NCBI RefSeq assembly: GCF_030450055.1
Contig: NZ_CP118480.1
Location: 3,223,501-3,287,500, forward strand
Length of the DNA stretch: 64,000 nucleotides
Direction: 5' to 3'
Origin: Gallaecimonas kandeliae
GTDB taxonomy: Bacteria; Pseudomonadota; Gammaproteobacteria; Enterobacterales; Gallaecimonadaceae
Of this stretch, positions 36,501-44,913 are shown piece after piece. A program made the position numbers and the translations under genes. The first letter of the stretch is position 1. Every line of letters starts with the position of its first letter. The notes beneath the pieces were generated by a model. It saw only the letters and a list, made by a program, of their open reading frames with translations, ran no database searches and was not told where the DNA came from.

Positions 36501-37559
36501 GGCCGCCTGGTTGGTGGCTACACCCAGGGCCTGAAGGGGATGGAGCAGCCGCCTGACCCCCAGGGTCAGCAGCACGAACATCACCAACATCAGCGTTAGC
36601 AGTTGCAGGAAGAAGGTGTTGCGAAAGCGCATGGCGTCGGCCAGCAGGAAATTCTTGGGCAGGGCCCTGACCAGGAACCAATAATGGTTATCCCCCGCGC
36701 CGCCGTAGTCGATGCGGGTGATGAAGAAATAGCGGCCGCCGCCCTTGGCCATCTCCTGCTTCTGCTCCAGCAATCCCCCTGAACCGGGGGCCAGGACGGT
36801 ACGCAGGCTGGGAAACTTGTCGGTCAGCTTCAACTCCCGCCCTAGATCCACGGCGAAGCTTTCGTCGGGCACGGGAGAAACCAGCATGTTGCCCTGTTCA
36901 TCCACCAGGTAGCTGAAGGACTGGTCCTGCTCGTCGAGCAGGTAGCTGTTGAGGTCGTACCGGAAATCGACATTGAGTACGGCCAGGCCCAGGCGGCGAT
37001 GGCCGTCCATGATGGGGCTGACCACCCGGACTGTGGGCTGGTAGGGGATCTGGATCTTGCCGAATTCGCGGTTGAGATTGAGGGGCGAGGTATAGACGGC
37101 GCCGGCCCCCAGGTTCTGGCTGTTGAGGACGTAGTCCCTGTCCCCCTTGTATTGCAGGGCCCGCTGATCGGTCCGCTGCAGGCGGCCATCTTCCTCCCGG
37201 TCGAGGCGCACCAACTCATGGCCGTCGGCGCTCAGGATCCGGGCCTGGAAGAAATCGGGGGTACGTTCCATCAGGGTCAGCATGGCCTTGACCACACCGG
37301 CCGGGGGCTGCTCGGCCACTTGTTGGTCCGCCAGCCAGTTCTTGGCCTCGTCGAGGCTGGCCAGCAGTACCACATCATCCCGGTAACCATCCAACGCCTG
37401 TTGCAGGTTGTTGGCCTTGGCCTTCAACAGCTGCTTCTGGGCTTGGGTGACGCTGGCTTCCATCTCCGAGAAGATCAGCCACTGTACCAGTATGCCGGTG
37501 ACCAGCATGCTCAGTACCGCCAGCAATGCCACTCTGTTGGTGAGGGAGATCCGCCGCAT
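33534..37559 (-). CDS. Membrane PAS-GGDEF-EAL cyclic-di-GMP signalling protein
   Basis: The 1341-residue inner-membrane protein has an N-terminal membrane segment (about 8-28), a periplasmic dCACHE-like sensor to about 310, a second segment (about 312-337), HAMP, four PAS-type domains ending at ITERK, VTTIRR, ITESK and MTRTK, then GGDEF and EAL domains. The GGDEF motif is intact (RLGGDEFG, near 980). The EAL domain has ELLLR for EALxR, keeps the acidic residues in FEITE and DDFGSG, KIDG, and QGFYF, so phosphodiesterase activity is plausible. ATG 37559 has AAGGAAGG upstream. It stands alone between terminators. Confidence 0.93.
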   Translation of the reverse strand: MRRISLTNRVALLAVLSMLVTGILVQWLIFSEMEASVTQAQKQLLKAKANNLQQALDGYRDDVVLLASLDEAKNWLADQQVAEQPPAGVVKAMLTLMERTPDFFQARILSADGHELVRLDREEDGRLQRTDQRALQYKGDRDYVLNSQNLGAGAVYTSPLNLNREFGKIQIPYQPTVRVVSPIMDGHRRLGLAVLNVDFRYDLNSYLLDEQDQSFSYLVDEQGNMLVSPVPDESFAVDLGRELKLTDKFPSLRTVLAPGSGGLLEQKQEMAKGGGRYFFITRIDYGGAGDNHYWFLVRALPKNFLLADAMRFRNTFFLQLLTLMLVMFVLLTLGVRRLLHPLQALGVATNQAARGNYSPQLPKASSKEIQRLSDDFSHMLARLKEREAELTHTKDRFALFLAKVPCEVAIFDQGMRYIAASDDWIASHDLAGVNFKGKSLYELDPGIQEEWRTIHARCLRGEVLSRAEDSFLVDGEVLWLKWEVLPWFDSDQLGGLIVFQENITERKQLEASLQDSEALLRTTIENAPDGMAVVGADLRWQEVNLALCRELDKRKEDLEGTPVTTLLAGKDKEALRQQLNRLRFDDCKLVSLDLAFGQELDDELLLHAHISAVKGKGGQLRHYVFQMQNVTTIRRMERQQRDFADRLALATRAGHIGIWEYNPVTGQLSWDQLMYSLYRLDIDPQADLMARWRTAVVEEDLPVVLKQLDNTLSLGSPLDAQFRIHWPDGSLRYIRAMAEAEVDEGGRAVKVVGCNWDITESKAAEQALHEEKERLSLTLESIGDAVVCTDAEGKVTDLNHVAEDLLGWPLAEAIGKPFDAIFQLCRERSDEVLPNPVLECIAQGAVQHPLQDVVMVNRQGKRFDLIHSAAPVRDGEGQVVGALMVFQDMTRTKVLQRELSHAAAHDALTGLLNRAQFEQQVENCIDRVHRNGKAAQLCFFDLDRFKILNDSAGHSAGDALLVELGLMWRQLIRSDDILARLGGDEFGLLLEHCSQDKARHIAEEMLKAAQKLDFRWDDQDYDVSACVGIASITPSTQSLGEVMSHADVACYAAKSSGRAKVCVYSGDDLAQLNHQELMMASKLKAAIQEGRFMLYCQGMHSYKGDEQFVELLLRLKSDDGGVIGPAAFIPAAERYDLVEHLDLWVLDQVLGRQAQLLADSQVDCFFVNLSASSLSSELFAKTLLDKLNEGPLEPSRLCFEITETALINQMSNAIRLVQQIRAMGAKVAIDDFGSGLSSFAYLRHFQVDYIKIDGCFVQSAAHNPLDRTIISSISNIAHRMQAKSIAEWVEDDITATLLDKMELDFAQGFYFGRPGPLSEYLREQGDERQAALGYGSRQSRE

Positions 37560-37631
37560 CCTGCCTTCCTTGTTCCCTGGGGGGATCTTCAGTATTGGCA
37601 AGACTTGGACGCATAACAAACAACTGTCAAC

Positions 37632-37656
37632 AAAAAGCCCCCTGGGCAGGGGGCTT
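37632..37656 (-). terminator. Terminator of hemE
   Basis: On the minus strand AAAGCCCCCTG-CCC-AGGGGGCTTTTTG lies six bases past the hemE stop. Confidence 0.8.
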
Positions 37657-37661
37657 TGGCA

Positions 37662-38726
37662 TCAGCGGTGATAGGGCCCCGAAAGCCGGCCTACGGCCTC
37701 GATAAAGGCGCCGGCATGGGCAGGGTCCACGTCAGGGTGGATGCCATGGCCCAGGTTGAAGACATGACCGCTGCCATGGCCAAAGCTGGCCAGGATACGC
37801 GCCACTTCCGCTTCGATGACGGCAGGGGGGGCATAGAGCATGGAGGGGTCCATGTTGCCCTGCAGCGCCACCTTGTCACCGATACGGCGGCGGGCATCGC
37901 CGATGTCGACTGTCCAGTCGAGACCGACGGCGTCGCAGCCGGTGGCGGCGATGTCCTCCAGCCAGAGGCCGCCGCCCTTGGTAAAGAGCACCACGGGCAC
38001 CTTGCGGCCTTCATGCTCGCGGAGCAAGCCGTCGACGATCTTCTGCATGTAGCGCAGGGAGAACTCCCGGTAGGCCGGGCCTGACAGCACGCCGCCCCAG
38101 GTGTCGAAGATCTGCAGCGCTTGGGCGCCGGCCTTGACCTGGGCGTTGAGGTAGAGGATGACGGCATCCGCCAGCTTGTCCAGCAGGGCGTGGGCGACGG
38201 CTGGCTCTGAAAAGATCAGTTTCTTGATCTTGGAGAAGGTCTTGGTGGAGCCCCCTTCCACCATGTAGGTAGCCAGGGTCCAGGGGCTGCCGGAAAAACC
38301 GATCAGCGGCACCTCGCCCTTGAGCTCGCGGCGGATGGTGCGCACCGCCTCCATCACGTAGCCCAGTTCCTGTTCCGGGTCCGGCACCGCCAGGGCGGCG
38401 ACGTCGGCGGCGCTCTGGATGGGCCTTTCGAACTTGGGCCCCTCCCCTTCGCCGAAGTAAAGGCCCAGGCCCATGGCATCGGGAATGGTGAGGATGTCGG
38501 AGAAGAGGATGGCGGCATCCAGGGGGAAGCGGCGCAGCGGCTGCAGCGTCACCTCACAGGCCAGCTCGGCGTTACGGCACAGATCCATGAAGCTGCCGGC
38601 CTGGGCGCGGGTGGCCTTGTATTCGGGCAGGTAGCGGCCCGCCTGGCGCATCATCCACACAGGGGTGCGGTCCACGGGTTCTTTCAGCAGGGCCTTGAGG
38701 TAACGGTCGTTTTTCAGCTCGCGCAT
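37662..38726 (-). CDS. hemE: Uroporphyrinogen decarboxylase
   Basis: The enzyme removes four acetate carboxyls from uroporphyrinogen III in haem synthesis. The 354-residue protein carries both signatures, [15 protein letters not shown] and [17 protein letters not shown], and the active-site [18 protein letters not shown] 38726 is the only reasonable start. In E. coli hemE follows rsd and nudC; here a PepSY-reductase gene separates it from nudC. Confidence 0.97.
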   Translation of the reverse strand: MRELKNDRYLKALLKEPVDRTPVWMMRQAGRYLPEYKATRAQAGSFMDLCRNAELACEVTLQPLRRFPLDAAILFSDILTIPDAMGLGLYFGEGEGPKFERPIQSAADVAALAVPDPEQELGYVMEAVRTIRRELKGEVPLIGFSGSPWTLATYMVEGGSTKTFSKIKKLIFSEPAVAHALLDKLADAVILYLNAQVKAGAQALQIFDTWGGVLSGPAYREFSLRYMQKIVDGLLREHEGRKVPVVLFTKGGGLWLEDIAATGCDAVGLDWTVDIGDARRRIGDKVALQGNMDPSMLYAPPAVIEAEVARILASFGHGSGHVFNLGHGIHPDVDPAHAGAFIEAVGRLSGPYHR

Positions 38727-38793
38727 GGTGCCGCCTTATCGATTCAGGACGGCCGCATTGTACCAGCAGTGAGGGCCAAAGACTTGGCCCATA

Positions 38794-41049
38794 TCAATAG
38801 AGATCCCGGTGATAACGGCCCTCGGCCACCAGGGCCGCCAGGCCCTCGGCCCCCAGGTGTGACAGCAGCAGTTCCTGCACGCCCTTGCCTATGCCGCCTA
38901 TGGCGCCGCACACATAAAGATGGGCCCCTTTGGCCAGGTAGCTATCCAGCAGCGTCAGCTGCCCGGCGAGGATATCCTGCACGTACAGGCCCTGGTCCCT
39001 CGACCAGGCAAGATCCAGCCGGCTCAGGCTACTCTCCGCCAGGTGTGAGGCCAGCGCCTCCCGGTAGTAATGGTCTTCCGCCCGGCGCTCGCCGTAGATA
39101 AGCCAGCAAGGGGCCTTATGGCCTTTGGCGCGGCGGGCTTCCAGAAAGCCGAGGTATGGGGCCAGGCCAGTGCCGGCTCCCAGCAACAGCAGCGGCGAGT
39201 CCCCCTCGGGCAGCCGGAAGCCGGGATGGCTGCGCAGCCGCACCTGCAAGCCTTGGCCCGCTTTGGCCTGGCAGAGCAGGCCGGAGGCCAGGCCCAGGCG
39301 GCCATCCGCCAAGATCCGTTGCCGAACCATCAGCCGCACTTGGCCCTCGGCACTGGCGATGGAATAGCTGCGAGGCGCCGCCCCCGGCGCCGGCAGCACC
39401 TCCAAGAGGTCGCCCGGCTGGTATTTGCCTGGGAGGGCCAACTGAAGCTCATGGACGGGCCTGTCACCTCCCGGGTTGAGGCAACGGTTTGCCAGCACCA
39501 ATCCCTGCTGCCAACCAAGGTCTTCGGCGGGCGCCGCCAGGGCCAGCTTCCCGGCCAGGGCCCGCTGCCAATCCGCGATACTGGCGTCGCTGCCCCTGTC
39601 CACCTCCGCCACCGGCAACAAGGGCTCAGCCCCCAGCTGCCCCAGCCTTGCCGCCAGCCAGTGGCCGAAGGCGCAGAACTGCCGGTACTGGCGGTCGCCA
39701 AAGGCCAGCACCGCCACCTTGACTCCGGCCAGGGGCAGGGCCGCCTGGGCCAGCTTTTGCTGGAAGACCAGGGCACTGTCGGGGGCCTGGCCCTCACCGT
39801 AGGTGGACGCCAGCACCAGCAATTGCCGGTAACCGGCCAGCTGCGCCGGCTCCAGGGCGCCCAGGGGTTTGAGATGAGCGGCATGGCCCTGCCCTTGCAG
39901 CCAGGCCAGGAGCCGCTGGCCCTGGGCGGCGGCGGTACCGCTCTGGCTGGCGTAGGCCACCAGGGTCAGGGCTTCCCCTTCGCCATTCTCCCTTGGCCTC
40001 TTACGGCGTTGCAGGAAGAGCCAGCAGCCGGTAACGGCGAAGGAGGCGAAGGCCAGGGCCGACAGGGACCAGAGCAGGCGCCCCGGCAGGCCGAAGAAGA
40101 GGCCGGTATGCAGGGCGTAGACATTGGCCAGCCAGTAGTCGCCACCTTTGAGCTCCGAATAGCGCCGCTGCGCCAGCACGGCGCCGGTGGCGCCGTCCAG
40201 GCTGATCCTGGAGTAGGCGTTACTGTGGGGGGCGCCCGGCTCCAGATAACGCACCTGCACCGGCTCGCCGGGATGGCGGGGCAGCATCCAGCTGCTGTAG
40301 TTCCCGCCCGGCTGGACCTCGAGGTAACCCCGCCAGGCCGCCTCCAGATCCAAAGGCCCCTTGCTGGCCTGGGGCCTGGCTGGCGGCGTCGAGGCCAATA
40401 GGCCGGTCAGGCCGCTGCGGTACCAGTCGAAGGCGAACCAGGGCGCCGTCAGGGCCATTAGCAGCAGGGGCACGAAGAGCCAGGTACCCAGCAGGGCATG
40501 CCATTGCCAGAGGGATTGGCGGCCGCGGGTCCCCTTCTTCCATAGCAACCAGTCGCGCCAGTTGCCGAGGCGGTCGGGGGCACGGCGAATGATGCCTGCA
40601 ATCAGCAGCCCTATGGCCATCAAGGCCGCGGTGCCGGTGATCAGGCTGCCGGCGCTCCTCGGCAGCAGCAGCCAGCGGTGCAGGGCCTGCACCTGATCGA
40701 AGAAATCATCCAGTTTGGCCCTGGGCCCCAGCAACGCGCCGCTGTAGGGATTGAAGCGCTGCCAGCTAAAACCGTCGGCGCCGCTGTAGAGGACCAGGCC
40801 CGGCTCGTCGGGCGGGCCCTGGTAGAGGCGGCTCAGCCGCTTGCCGGGCTGGGCCAGCAGCGGGAGCAGTTGGGGCGGGGTCAAGCGGGCGCCGCCGACC
40901 GCCACCTTGTCGCTGGGCCAGAGGGCGCTGATGTCGTCGCGCAAAGCCAACAGGGCCCCGGTCAGGCCCACCACCAGCAGGACGGCGGCGCTGGCCAGGC
41001 CCAGCCATTGATGGAGACGAAAACTGTAGCGTTGGACGAGGGCTCGCAT
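38794..41049 (-). CDS. PepSY-associated membrane flavoprotein reductase
   Basis: The 751-residue protein has an N-terminal PepSY_TM region with four membrane segments (first at about 12-35; LHQWLGLASAAVLLVVGLTG) and a PepSY-containing loop. A flavodoxin domain (about 355-505; VAYASQSGTAAAQGQRLL) and a ferredoxin-NADP reductase-type FAD/NAD domain (about 525-751; RSYSIAS, LLLLGAGTGLAPYLGFLE) follow. The architecture suggests electrons pass from NADPH across the membrane, as in ferric-siderophore reductases. A Fur-like site overlaps the upstream region, fitting iron metabolism. ATG 41049 excludes that site from the coding region; an upstream start cannot be ruled out. Confidence 0.88.
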   Translation of the reverse strand: MRALVQRYSFRLHQWLGLASAAVLLVVGLTGALLALRDDISALWPSDKVAVGGARLTPPQLLPLLAQPGKRLSRLYQGPPDEPGLVLYSGADGFSWQRFNPYSGALLGPRAKLDDFFDQVQALHRWLLLPRSAGSLITGTAALMAIGLLIAGIIRRAPDRLGNWRDWLLWKKGTRGRQSLWQWHALLGTWLFVPLLLMALTAPWFAFDWYRSGLTGLLASTPPARPQASKGPLDLEAAWRGYLEVQPGGNYSSWMLPRHPGEPVQVRYLEPGAPHSNAYSRISLDGATGAVLAQRRYSELKGGDYWLANVYALHTGLFFGLPGRLLWSLSALAFASFAVTGCWLFLQRRKRPRENGEGEALTLVAYASQSGTAAAQGQRLLAWLQGQGHAAHLKPLGALEPAQLAGYRQLLVLASTYGEGQAPDSALVFQQKLAQAALPLAGVKVAVLAFGDRQYRQFCAFGHWLAARLGQLGAEPLLPVAEVDRGSDASIADWQRALAGKLALAAPAEDLGWQQGLVLANRCLNPGGDRPVHELQLALPGKYQPGDLLEVLPAPGAAPRSYSIASAEGQVRLMVRQRILADGRLGLASGLLCQAKAGQGLQVRLRSHPGFRLPEGDSPLLLLGAGTGLAPYLGFLEARRAKGHKAPCWLIYGERRAEDHYYREALASHLAESSLSRLDLAWSRDQGLYVQDILAGQLTLLDSYLAKGAHLYVCGAIGGIGKGVQELLLSHLGAEGLAALVAEGRYHRDLY

Positions 41050-41060
41050 CAGATGCACTT

Positions 41061-41079
41061 GAGAATGATTTTCATTGGC
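41061..41079 (-). promoter_or_regulatory. Fur box upstream of the PepSY reductase
   Basis: GAGAATGATTTTCATTGGC matches the 19-base Fur consensus at 14 of 19 positions, centred about 20 bases before the chosen ATG. Fur with ferrous iron would repress the gene when iron is sufficient. Confidence 0.7.
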
Positions 41080-41088
41080 AAATGATAA

Positions 41089-41122
41089 ACAAAAAAACCG
41101 CCTGCGAAAAGACGGTTTTTCC
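41089..41122 (-). terminator. Terminator of nudC
   Basis: In the minus direction AAAAACCGTC-TTTTCGCA-GGCGGTTTTTTT lies 18 bases past the nudC stop. The stem has one C-A mismatch. Confidence 0.65.
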
Positions 41123-41139
41123 TGAATCAAGCAGCGATT

Positions 41140-41946
41140 TTAGCCGGCCTGGATCTCGGCGATGGCGTGATCGATCAGGGTGCGGGCTATGGTGCCGGCC
41201 GGGGGGATCAACGGCAGGGCGTCGATGTCGAACCAGCGGGCGTCGGTGAGCTCGACCGGATCGATGCAGATGTCGCCGCTCTCGAACTCGGCGATGAAGC
41301 CCACCATCATGGAGTGGGGGAAAGGCCAGTTCTGGGAGCAGATATAACGGATGTTGTGGACCCTGAGCCCCACTTCTTCCATCACCTCGCGGCGCACCGT
41401 CTCTTCCATGGACTCGCCAGGCTCGGTGAAGCCGGCCAGGGTCGAATACATGCCGTTCTTGTGGCGGGGGGAGCTGCCCAGCAGCAACTGCCGGCCCTTC
41501 TTGACCGCCACTATCATGGACGGCGACAGCCTGGGGTAGCAGCGGTGCTGGCACAGATCGCAGTGGGTGGCGATCTCCTCCTGCACCACCCGCATCCGGG
41601 CGCCGCACTGGCCGCAATAGCGGTGGGTACGGAAGAAATTGGCCAACTGGATGCCGCGCCCGGCCAGTTGGAAGAGGGCTTCCTGGCCTGGCGCCAGCAA
41701 GGGCCTCAGGCCACTGAACTCGCCGAAATCCGGTTCGGCATTGCGGTCGGGCCATTCCAGCAACCAGGCGGTGCGCCCTTCCCAGGTGCCCACCTTGACC
41801 AGGGGCCCCTCGGGTTCGAACGAAGGCAGCATAGCCTTGTCACCCACCGGCAGGGCGCCATCCTTGAGCCACAGCTGGTCACCCCTGACCAGCAACCAAA
41901 CCGCTTCTTCACTGTGGCTATGTAGAGACAGGTACAGCTCGGACAT
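41140..41946 (-). CDS. nudC: NAD(+) diphosphatase / NADH pyrophosphatase
   Basis: The 268-residue protein hydrolyses NAD(H) and removes NAD caps from RNA 5' ends in enterobacteria. It has a Cys4 zinc ribbon (CGQC and CDLC pairs), the Nudix box GFTEPGESMEETVRREVMEE, and the NudC-specific motif SQNWPFPHSMM. Rsd lies divergently next to it, as in E. coli the rsd-nudC-hemE neighbourhood. Confidence 0.96.
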   Translation of the reverse strand: MSELYLSLHSHSEEAVWLLVRGDQLWLKDGALPVGDKAMLPSFEPEGPLVKVGTWEGRTAWLLEWPDRNAEPDFGEFSGLRPLLAPGQEALFQLAGRGIQLANFFRTHRYCGQCGARMRVVQEEIATHCDLCQHRCYPRLSPSMIVAVKKGRQLLLGSSPRHKNGMYSTLAGFTEPGESMEETVRREVMEEVGLRVHNIRYICSQNWPFPHSMMVGFIAEFESGDICIDPVELTDARWFDIDALPLIPPAGTIARTLIDHAIAEIQAG

Positions 41947-42051
41947 CTCGCATTCCTTGTGGAAAAGTGTTGATCCCGGCCCCCCTTTCTCATTAGATGG
42001 TAACTGTATGGCGAGCCGTACCCGCCATAGGCATCCAGAAGGGAGACCGTT

Positions 42052-42525
42052 ATGTTCACCCAGTTAGAACAAGCCAAAGAGAAATGGGGCGGAGCCAGCG
42101 ACGTTATAGACCGCTGGCTGGCCACACGCCAGCAACTCCTGGTCAGCTACTGCAAGCTGGCCGCCCACTCGTCGCCCAACGGGCATTCACCCCTGCCGGA
42201 CGCCAGCCAACTGGAAAGCTTCTGCGCCATTCTGCTCGATTACGTGTCGGCAGGCCACTTCGAGATCTTCGAACAGGTGGTTTCCCGCTGTGAGAAGCGC
42301 GGTGGCGAGAGCCTGGCCCTGGCCAACCGCCTCTACCCGATGATCACCGACACCACCCAGGTGGTGCTGGACTTCAACGACAAGTACCTGGACATCAAGG
42401 ACGAAGAGCAGTTGCTGGGATTGGATAAGGACCTGTCGACCTTGGGCGAGGCCTTGGAGCAGCGCTTCGAACTGGAAGACAAGCTGATCGCCACCCTTCA
42501 CGAGCACCAGACCCAGCCGGCCTGA
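42052..42525 (+). CDS. rsd: Regulator of sigma D (Rsd)
   Basis: The 157-residue all-helical protein binds sigma-70 and sequesters it in stationary phase. MFTQLEQAKEKWGGASDVIDRWLATRQQLLVSYCKLA matches the family's conserved opening, and FCAILLDYVSAGHFEIFEQV the core. GGGAGACC lies upstream of ATG 42052. It is divergent from nudC with 105 bp between. Confidence 0.95.
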   Translation: MFTQLEQAKEKWGGASDVIDRWLATRQQLLVSYCKLAAHSSPNGHSPLPDASQLESFCAILLDYVSAGHFEIFEQVVSRCEKRGGESLALANRLYPMITDTTQVVLDFNDKYLDIKDEEQLLGLDKDLSTLGEALEQRFELEDKLIATLHEHQTQPA

Positions 42526-42587
42526 GTGCCCTCCCGGTGCCACAACCTGGCGGACAGCACCGGGGCAGCCCCGGGCTGGCCTCGGCT

Positions 42588-42971
42588 TCAGGCCGGTAGC
42601 TGGTATTCGAAGCGGTAGTAATGCCTGCCGCCTTCGATCTTGATGTCCAGGCTCCCGGTCAACCCTTCCAATTCTCCCGTTCCCGAGTCTGGCACTACTG
42701 TCACGCTGAGGCTGGGCAGGCCCCTGTCCATGATGCCGCAGTGTTGGAGCACGAAGCTGCCCTGGCGCCCTTCCAGGCTGCCGGTCACCTTTTCCATGGC
42801 CACGTAGCCGGCCGACCCCAGCACAGCGGTGCGGTGGGCCAACATCTGGCCCTTGGCCTCGGCTTCCAGGGGGCCTTGGTAGCGCTTTTCCAACAGCATG
42901 CGTCCGACGGCGGCATCGCCGTCATCCTGGGGGATCATCTTGACGTCGAACTCGCCTGTCACCTTTTGCAT
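42588..42971 (-). CDS. DUF3224 family protein
   Basis: The 127-residue beta-barrel-type protein carries the DUF3224 pattern: GEFDVKMIPQ, LEKRYQGPLEAEAKGQML, GYVAMEKVTGSLEGRQGSFVLQH and GELEGLTGSLDIKIEGGRHYY. The family has no firmly assigned function. AAGGAG precedes ATG 42971. The upstream gene on the same strand (cyclase family) ends 29 bp away, so the two may be cotranscribed. Confidence 0.87.
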   Translation of the reverse strand: MQKVTGEFDVKMIPQDDGDAAVGRMLLEKRYQGPLEAEAKGQMLAHRTAVLGSAGYVAMEKVTGSLEGRQGSFVLQHCGIMDRGLPSLSVTVVPDSGTGELEGLTGSLDIKIEGGRHYYRFEYQLPA

Positions 42972-43000
42972 CACTTTCTCCTTGTGTCGCTGAAGCTGCC

Positions 43001-43720
43001 TTAGCCCGCCAGGGCCTGGGCTATCTCCTGCCGGCTGTAGAGCACGGGGTTGACCATGGTTTCGGAGGCGCCCGGCACGTTGAGGGGCGCCACACTCAGA
43101 AAATAGCGGCCCTGGGGCACGGCCCGCAAGTCCAGGCACTCGCAGATCAGCGCCTTCTCGAAGAGGATGGCATGGACGGGCCTGTCTGGCGCCCCCGGCT
43201 TGAAATCGCTGGACTTCCAGGAAGTGCCGTAGAGCACCAGGCCGCACTGGTCCACCAGGTAGCGGGCCGCGTCCTCGCTCAAGGTCAGCACCTTGGCCGG
43301 GTCATGGAAGCCCGCCTGGTCCAGGGGATAGTCGTCCACCGTCAGCAGCAATCTCAAGGGGGAAGGCAGCTCATGGGGCACCAGGGCGGCCTTGAGCTCC
43401 GCCAGGCTGACTTCCCAATGGCTGATGCCGTTGCCCAGGGAGCGAAAGCCGTCCCCCTGCAACCGCAGCACCAGACAGGGGCCGAACAGGGAGCTGGCCC
43501 GCTGGCTGAAGACGGCATCCACCGTCATGCCAGCGTTGTCGATGTGAGCACTGGTCTCGAGGTGGGTCAGGCTGTGGGGCTTGAACAGGTGGCTGTCGTA
43601 GTTGATGGGGGGCAACTGGCCTTCGCGCTTGCGATAGAGAGCCTGGCGCTCGAAGGGCTGCCCTTCGCCCCATAGGGCGGGAAGCTGGTTATGGCAAGGG
43701 TGGCCGAGGTAGTAGGGCAT
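43001..43720 (-). CDS. Cyclase family protein (kynurenine formamidase-like)
   Basis: The 239-residue protein resembles the cyclase family (PF04199). The metal motif normally HxGTHxDxPxH appears as HSLTHLETSAHID, with Glu for Asp and Ser for Pro. A second conserved stretch is LVLYGTSW. Known members include bacterial kynurenine formamidase, but no kyn gene is adjacent, so the substrate is open. GGAGAGACC precedes ATG 43720. The DUF3224 gene follows. Confidence 0.8.
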   Translation of the reverse strand: MPYYLGHPCHNQLPALWGEGQPFERQALYRKREGQLPPINYDSHLFKPHSLTHLETSAHIDNAGMTVDAVFSQRASSLFGPCLVLRLQGDGFRSLGNGISHWEVSLAELKAALVPHELPSPLRLLLTVDDYPLDQAGFHDPAKVLTLSEDAARYLVDQCGLVLYGTSWKSSDFKPGAPDRPVHAILFEKALICECLDLRAVPQGRYFLSVAPLNVPGASETMVNPVLYSRQEIAQALAG

Positions 43721-43783
43721 GGTCTCTCCAAGGATCGGGCGCTCCCCGACCTTACTGGAGCCAGGGCCGCTGTTAAAGGCCCC

Positions 43784-44143
43784 TTACCTGGCCTGCTCGG
43801 CGCTGAGGCTGCCGTCGGTCGCGATATTAAAGTTCAGGGTTCGGCCCCATTCCCCGGCGCCGTCGTAAGGCAGCTGGCCTTGGGCCACGGCCTTGTCATC
43901 CCGCTCCAGGCGATAGCGCACCAGGCCGGCCTTTTCCTGGCGGCTGAAGTAGATGTGCTGCTCGCTGTGGGGGTAGATGGGACCGAACACCAAGCGGCTG
44001 GTGGGCAGTTCCACCACCAATTGTTGGAAGCGCTGGTCGCTGTCGTTGCGCAGCACCGCCTTGGGGCTCAGGTGCTTATAGGCGGCCAGGCCCGCATAGA
44101 GCAGGGCCAGCAGCAGGGCCAGGGAAATAAGGCTTTTCTTCAC
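43784..44143 (-). CDS. Hypothetical single-pass membrane or secreted protein
   Basis: The 119-residue product has an N-terminal hydrophobic segment (KKSLISLALLLALLYAGLAAY) that could be a signal anchor. The remainder is beta-rich with a proline- and aromatic-containing segment (VFGPIYPHSEQHIYFSRQE). I do not recognise it. The start is GTG 44143 with a weak ribosome site. It stands alone. Confidence 0.65.
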   Translation of the reverse strand: MKKSLISLALLLALLYAGLAAYKHLSPKAVLRNDSDQRFQQLVVELPTSRLVFGPIYPHSEQHIYFSRQEKAGLVRYRLERDDKAVAQGQLPYDGAGEWGRTLNFNIATDGSLSAEQAR

Positions 44144-44249
44144 GGCAATAAGGGTAGCGTCAGGAACATGGTCTCAGCCTAGCCAGCCCGGCAGGCCGGG
44201 GCAATAGCGGCAGGCAGGGGCAAGCACTGGGCCTTGCCTTGCTTCGATC

Positions 44250-44275
44250 AAAAAGCCCGCCGGGAGGCGGGCCTT
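44250..44275 (-). terminator. Terminator of the PAP2 gene
   Basis: In the minus direction GGCCCGCC-TCCC-GGCGGGC is followed by TTTTT; it begins seven bases past the stop. Confidence 0.85.
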
Positions 44276-44281
44276 TGGCGC

Positions 44282-44818
44282 TTACCAGCGCTTGCTGATG
44301 TTGAAGCCGTAGTAACCGGCCCCCACCACAGGGGTGACCTGGGCGCCAGCCACTTCGTAGGGCTTGGTGAAGTAGAAGCTGCTCAGGGTACCGACAACGG
44401 CCCCGGCCACCACGTCGCTGGTGTAGTGCTTGTCCGCCAGCACCCGGCTGTAGCCCACATAGCTGGCAGCCAGGTAGGCCGGCAGCGCGTACTCCCAGCC
44501 GTAGCGCTTCTGGATGAAGGCGGCGCCCATGAAGGCGATGGAAGTGTGGCCGGAGGGGAAGGAATCACAGCAGTGGCCGTTGGGGCGGCGGCGGCGAACC
44601 GTGTTCTTGAGGGCCAGGGTGGCCACCTCGGAGGTGACGGCGGACTCGCCCAGCTGCATCATGCCGTCGTAGCCGTCCTCGTAGAAGGCGGTGCCGGCAA
44701 AGGCCGCCGCCGGGACAGCCAGTTGCAGCACGTCACCCAGCTTTTCGGTGGTGGTCTTGGCGCTGGCGGCGCCCATGTAACAGCTCAGCAGCAGCGCCAG
44801 GCCCACTTTGTATTTCAT
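44282..44818 (-). CDS. PAP2-family phosphatase
   Basis: The 178-residue protein starts with a signal peptide (MKYKVGLALLLSCYMGAASA) and carries all three PAP2 signature motifs: KNTVRRRRP, FPSGHTS and SRVLADKHYTSDV. It is thus a vanadium-haloperoxidase-fold phosphatase in the periplasm or membrane. Family members act on lipid phosphates or undecaprenyl pyrophosphate; the specificity here is not visible. GGACAGGGATAG precedes ATG 44818. Confidence 0.9.
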   Translation of the reverse strand: MKYKVGLALLLSCYMGAASAKTTTEKLGDVLQLAVPAAAFAGTAFYEDGYDGMMQLGESAVTSEVATLALKNTVRRRRPNGHCCDSFPSGHTSIAFMGAAFIQKRYGWEYALPAYLAASYVGYSRVLADKHYTSDVVAGAVVGTLSSFYFTKPYEVAGAQVTPVVGAGYYGFNISKRW

Positions 44819-44913
44819 CTATCCCTGTCCTTTCGTTGTAGTTAGGCGCACGGGCGCCATCTTAAGGGAAAGAGCATAAGACAGAAACGGCCTTAAGGGG
44901 GCCTTAAGGCCGC

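Noticed and set aside
34260-36599. Plus-strand open frame of about 779 codons over the GGDEF/EAL gene
   Set aside because: An antisense shadow of a confidently assigned gene, with a His/Gln/Gly-rich composition typical of such frames.
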